DNA of 7,444 nt. It comes from Alphaproteobacteria bacterium MarineAlpha9_Bin7. GTDB taxonomy: Bacteria; Pseudomonadota; Alphaproteobacteria; UBA7887. Both the position numbers and the translations under genes were made by a program. Location: positions 1 through 7,444 of the forward strand of contig PTKD01000096.1 of NCBI GenBank assembly GCA_002938115.1. Direction: 5' to 3'. The notes below the pieces were generated by a model. The model saw nothing but the letters and a program-made list of their open reading frames with translations. It had not been told where the DNA came from and ran no database searches. Below, piece by piece: positions 5,595-7,444 of the stretch. Position 1 is the first letter of the stretch. Every line of letters begins with the position of its first letter.

Positions 5595-6962
5595 ATGAAA
5601 AATACCTTTGACCCCTTTGCGCCTGAAATAATTGCAAATCCGTACCCGGCATTGGCGCGACTACGTGCTGTTGAACCGGTATCCTGGAACGAGCCACTCG
5701 GGGGCTGGTTATTGACCGCTTATGATGATGTGAAGACGGCGCAAAAAGATCGACGTTTTTCTGCGGAACGAGTAAAGCCGTTTACCAGCCACATGGCGGC
5801 AACCAAACGCCCGGAATTGGAGCGCATGGGGATACTTTTGAATCAGTGGCTTTTGTTTCGCGACCCCCCCGCTCATACACCGTTGCGCAGGCTGTTGATT
5901 GATACTTTCACTCCGCGTGCGATCAATGCATTGCGGCCACGCATAGGCGAAATTGTGAGAGAGCTGTTGTCTCCTCTCTCTGCTCGAGATCAATTTGATA
6001 TGATTGGCGACTTTGCCTTTCCTATGCCTGCTACAGTAATCGCGCATGTTTTAGGTGTTCCGTCATCGGATGTCCCAAAGTTTCGGTCTTGGTCGAACGA
6101 TTTGGCCACAGTTATAGGTAATAGCCGCCAAGTACCGGATCGTTTTGAACGCGGGGCACGTGCACTTTTCACGCTAACAGATTATTTTCGTAGCACGGTT
6201 TTGCAACGGAGTAATGAACGGAAAAAGGGGGCGCTTGTTGATGATTTGATTTCTGCCCGAGAGGCTGGCGGTCCGATGAGCGAAGAGGAACTAGTTGCAA
6301 GTTGTATTTTGATACTATTTGCGGGTCATGAAACAACGATGAATTTGATAGGTAACGCAACCTTGTTGTTACTGAAACATCGCAATCAATTGGCTTTATT
6401 GAGAGACGATCCGAATTTGGTTTCATCTATGGTGGAAGAGGTATTGCGTTACGAGTGTGCGGCATTCGTAATTGTGCGAGTTGCTGATGAGGATATTGAA
6501 ATTGGTGGGAAAACCATAGCGAAAGGTGATCGGGTATTTTTGATGTTGGGGGCGGCCAATCGAGACCCTATGCACTTCGATAATCCTGAAAGTTTTGATA
6601 TTCAGCGGAATCCGAACCGGCATTTGTCGTTTGGATACGGTATTCATTTTTGCATTGGGGCGCAGCTAGCTCGAGTAGAGGCTGAGGTGGCATTTAAGTA
6701 TTTGCTGCCTTTGATAGGAGATATCGAGCTTGTTTCGGAGGATCTTGACTGGGACGATAATTTTGTATTGCGTGGTGTTAAAAGCTTGTTGCTCCGACGG
6801 CCTGCGGCTGCTGCCGGAGTTCGAGCAGAAGCAGATCGAGGAGATCTGGATCAATCCTGGAGCGAAAAGCGACGAACTCTTGGCAGAAGCGAAAAGCGGG
6901 AAGCTCAACGCTTTTGCTGCTTGCAGCATATAGGCATCGGCCGCAATCCCTCTTTATTCTGA
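5595..6962 (+). CDS. Cytochrome P450 (bacterial class I type) with aberrant C-terminal extension
   Basis: A soluble haem monooxygenase using O2 and electrons from a ferredoxin and its reductase, neither encoded here. Numbered from ATG 5595 (455 residues): the C-helix HTPLRR (94-99), the oxygen-activating I-helix AGHETT (243-248), the K-helix E282-x-x-R285, ANRDP (321-325) and the haem loop FGYGIHFCIG (346-355) with thiolate ligand Cys353 are all intact. Homologues usually stop near 400-410, shortly after the LRGVKSL strand. Here the frame runs about 55 residues further in Ala/Arg/Glu-rich sequence that looks like an out-of-frame reading. ATG 5595 is chosen because GGAG lies 10 bases upstream; in-frame TTGs at 5589 and 5592 are alternatives. 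Substrate is unknown; epoxidation or hydroxylation of a hydrophobic compound is inferred from the adjacent epoxide hydrolase. The enzyme is probably still able to fold if the tail is tolerated. Confidence 0.93.
   Translation: MKNTFDPFAPEIIANPYPALARLRAVEPVSWNEPLGGWLLTAYDDVKTAQKDRRFSAERVKPFTSHMAATKRPELERMGILLNQWLLFRDPPAHTPLRRLLIDTFTPRAINALRPRIGEIVRELLSPLSARDQFDMIGDFAFPMPATVIAHVLGVPSSDVPKFRSWSNDLATVIGNSRQVPDRFERGARALFTLTDYFRSTVLQRSNERKKGALVDDLISAREAGGPMSEEELVASCILILFAGHETTMNLIGNATLLLLKHRNQLALLRDDPNLVSSMVEEVLRYECAAFVIVRVADEDIEIGGKTIAKGDRVFLMLGAANRDPMHFDNPESFDIQRNPNRHLSFGYGIHFCIGAQLARVEAEVAFKYLLPLIGDIELVSEDLDWDDNFVLRGVKSLLLRRPAAAAGVRAEADRGDLDQSWSEKRRTLGRSEKREAQRFCCLQHIGIGRNPSLF
6793..6933 (+). pseudogene. 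Unidentified coding remnant out of phase with the P450 tail
   Basis: In the frame shifted relative to the P450, this stretch reads as ordinary protein: LPEFEQKQIEEIW, then INPGAKSDELLAEAKSGKL, then NAFAACSI and stop TAG 6931-6933. It has no start codon of its own after the presumed junction and no ribosome site, so it would be a 3' gene fragment. An 11-base direct repeat AGCGAAAAGCG (6861-6871 and 6888-6898) makes the two AKS elements. I do not recognise the family. It could also be a chance open frame, although its composition is more protein-like than the P450 frame over the same bases. Confidence 0.3.
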
Positions 6963-7444
6963 AGGGGCCAGATCCAGTCTGAACCTTCTGCCTTGAGCCT
7001 TAAGCCATGGGCCTTCGGCGCTCTCTCGTATCACGAAGAGCTGGGCACGGAGAGAGAAATGTGCCCTGGCGCCAGCGGATCTCAAACGCGCCTGGGTATT
7101 GCGGAAGTCACTTGCTCCGCTGTCGCTGGTCGAGACGATGAAGCTGCTGCTCGACAGTCTGGAAAAGCAGAGGGAGAGCACGGATTTCCTTGGCGCTGTG
7201 CAAGGATGGAGAGAGAATCAGGTACAGCCCGAGCGCCCGGCACAACCCAGGTACAGGTCTCGCAGAGGCACGGGGCACCAATCTAACCAGGCACTGATTA
7301 TGGTTACTGTCCGCTTCCGCCGAAACGGTCCGTGTATAGTCGAAGGTGAGGATGTGAGAATCCTGGATTGGAACGGCGTGGAATATCGTTACTACAGATT
7401 GTGATAATGGGTCTGGCCGGACTGACAGGTGCTTTGGTAGGTGG
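6963..7444. other. G+C-richer tract with no recognisable complete gene
   Basis: No gene I can name lies here. The composition is higher in G+C than the P450 body: 36 of 60 bases in 7021-7080 against 28 of 60 in 6541-6600. One plus-strand frame is free of stops from 6997 to 7404. It contains a helix-like stretch around 7060-7200 (LKRAWVLRKSL, LSLVETMKLLLDSLEKQRES) and then a low-complexity Arg/Pro/Gln-rich linker, but no ATG or ribosome site precedes the first part; TTG 7099 is the only early start. Other frames give arginine- and serine-rich readings typical of shadows. The final bases from ATG 7407 read MGLAGLTGALVG, a glycine-rich hydrophobic start that may belong to a gene outside. No transposase, terminal inverted repeat or tRNA is visible. 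Confidence 0.4.
7300..7404 (+). CDS. Small ORF, 34 residues, possibly a truncated CDGSH-like N-terminus
   Basis: ATG 7300 to TGA 7404 encodes a short basic protein with RRNGPCIVEGEDVRILDWNG. The pattern NGP-x2-VEG followed by D-x-x-G resembles the first strands of small CDGSH-type iron-sulphur proteins, recalled from memory. The cysteine and histidine cluster ligands that should follow are absent because the frame stops, and neither of the other two frames restores them within the window. There is no good ribosome site (only AGG at 7290). The frame is continuous with the longer open stretch from 6997, so it could instead be the end of a larger decayed gene. Confidence 0.22.
   Translation: MVTVRFRRNGPCIVEGEDVRILDWNGVEYRYYRL

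Noticed and set aside
6861..6898. 11-base direct repeat AGCGAAAAGCG as a mobile-element target duplication or iteron
   Set aside because: Only two copies, 27 bases apart and in phase with a coding-like frame; it is more simply explained by repeated Ala-Lys-Ser codons.
6954..7181. Minus-strand open frame of 75 codons in the right-hand tract
   Set aside because: Serine- and arginine-rich reading without a motif or ribosome site; most likely the complement of the coding-like plus frame.

Overview
The window is a block of bacterial catabolic genes with moderate base composition (roughly half G+C), short intergenic gaps and clear Shine-Dalgarno sites. Gene content (acyl-CoA ligase, short-chain dehydrogenase, glutathione transferase, class II aldolase-like protein, epoxide hydrolase, soluble P450) suggests a proteobacterium that degrades hydrophobic compounds such as terpenoids, sterols, aromatics or alkenes. 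A gammaproteobacterium is my best guess from the mixed codon use, but genus cannot be read from the sequence. I recognise no RNA gene, CRISPR array, transposase or complete mobile element.

Layout from left to right. (1) 1-2003, minus strand: an AMP-forming acyl-CoA ligase followed by a HAD-family hydrolase that overlaps its stop codon and runs off the left edge. (2) 2004-2063: a 60-base divergent control region. (3) 2064-4296, plus strand: a three-gene operon encoding a glutathione S-transferase, an SDR oxidoreductase and a class II aldolase/adducin-family protein. (4) 4311-5462, minus strand: an EHN-type epoxide hydrolase, convergent with the operon with only 14 bases between them. (5) 5463-5594: a second divergent control region. 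(6) 5595-6962, plus strand: a class I-type cytochrome P450 whose core is complete but whose last 50 or so residues look foreign. (7) 6963-7444: a G+C-richer tract with broken coding-like stretches and no gene I can name.

How the genes may work together (inference): the P450 could oxygenate or epoxidise the substrate. The epoxide hydrolase would open an epoxide to a diol, or the transferase could open it with glutathione. The SDR would oxidise the resulting alcohol, and the ligase would prepare a carboxylic acid for beta-oxidation-like steps. The pairing of a GST with an SDR next to a CoA ligase recalls the glutathione-dependent epoxide route known for isoprene and some styrene degraders, although these genes are not recognisable as direct isoprene-pathway orthologues. 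The HAD protein resembles the stand-alone relatives of the N-terminal domain of ACAD10 and soluble epoxide hydrolase, which hints at hydroxy-acid metabolism to the left of the window.

The most unusual spot is the right end. Near 6786-6800 the P450 reading frame enters sequence of different composition, and a more protein-like frame appears out of phase. This looks like a recombination junction, a decayed insertion or possibly an assembly chimera.
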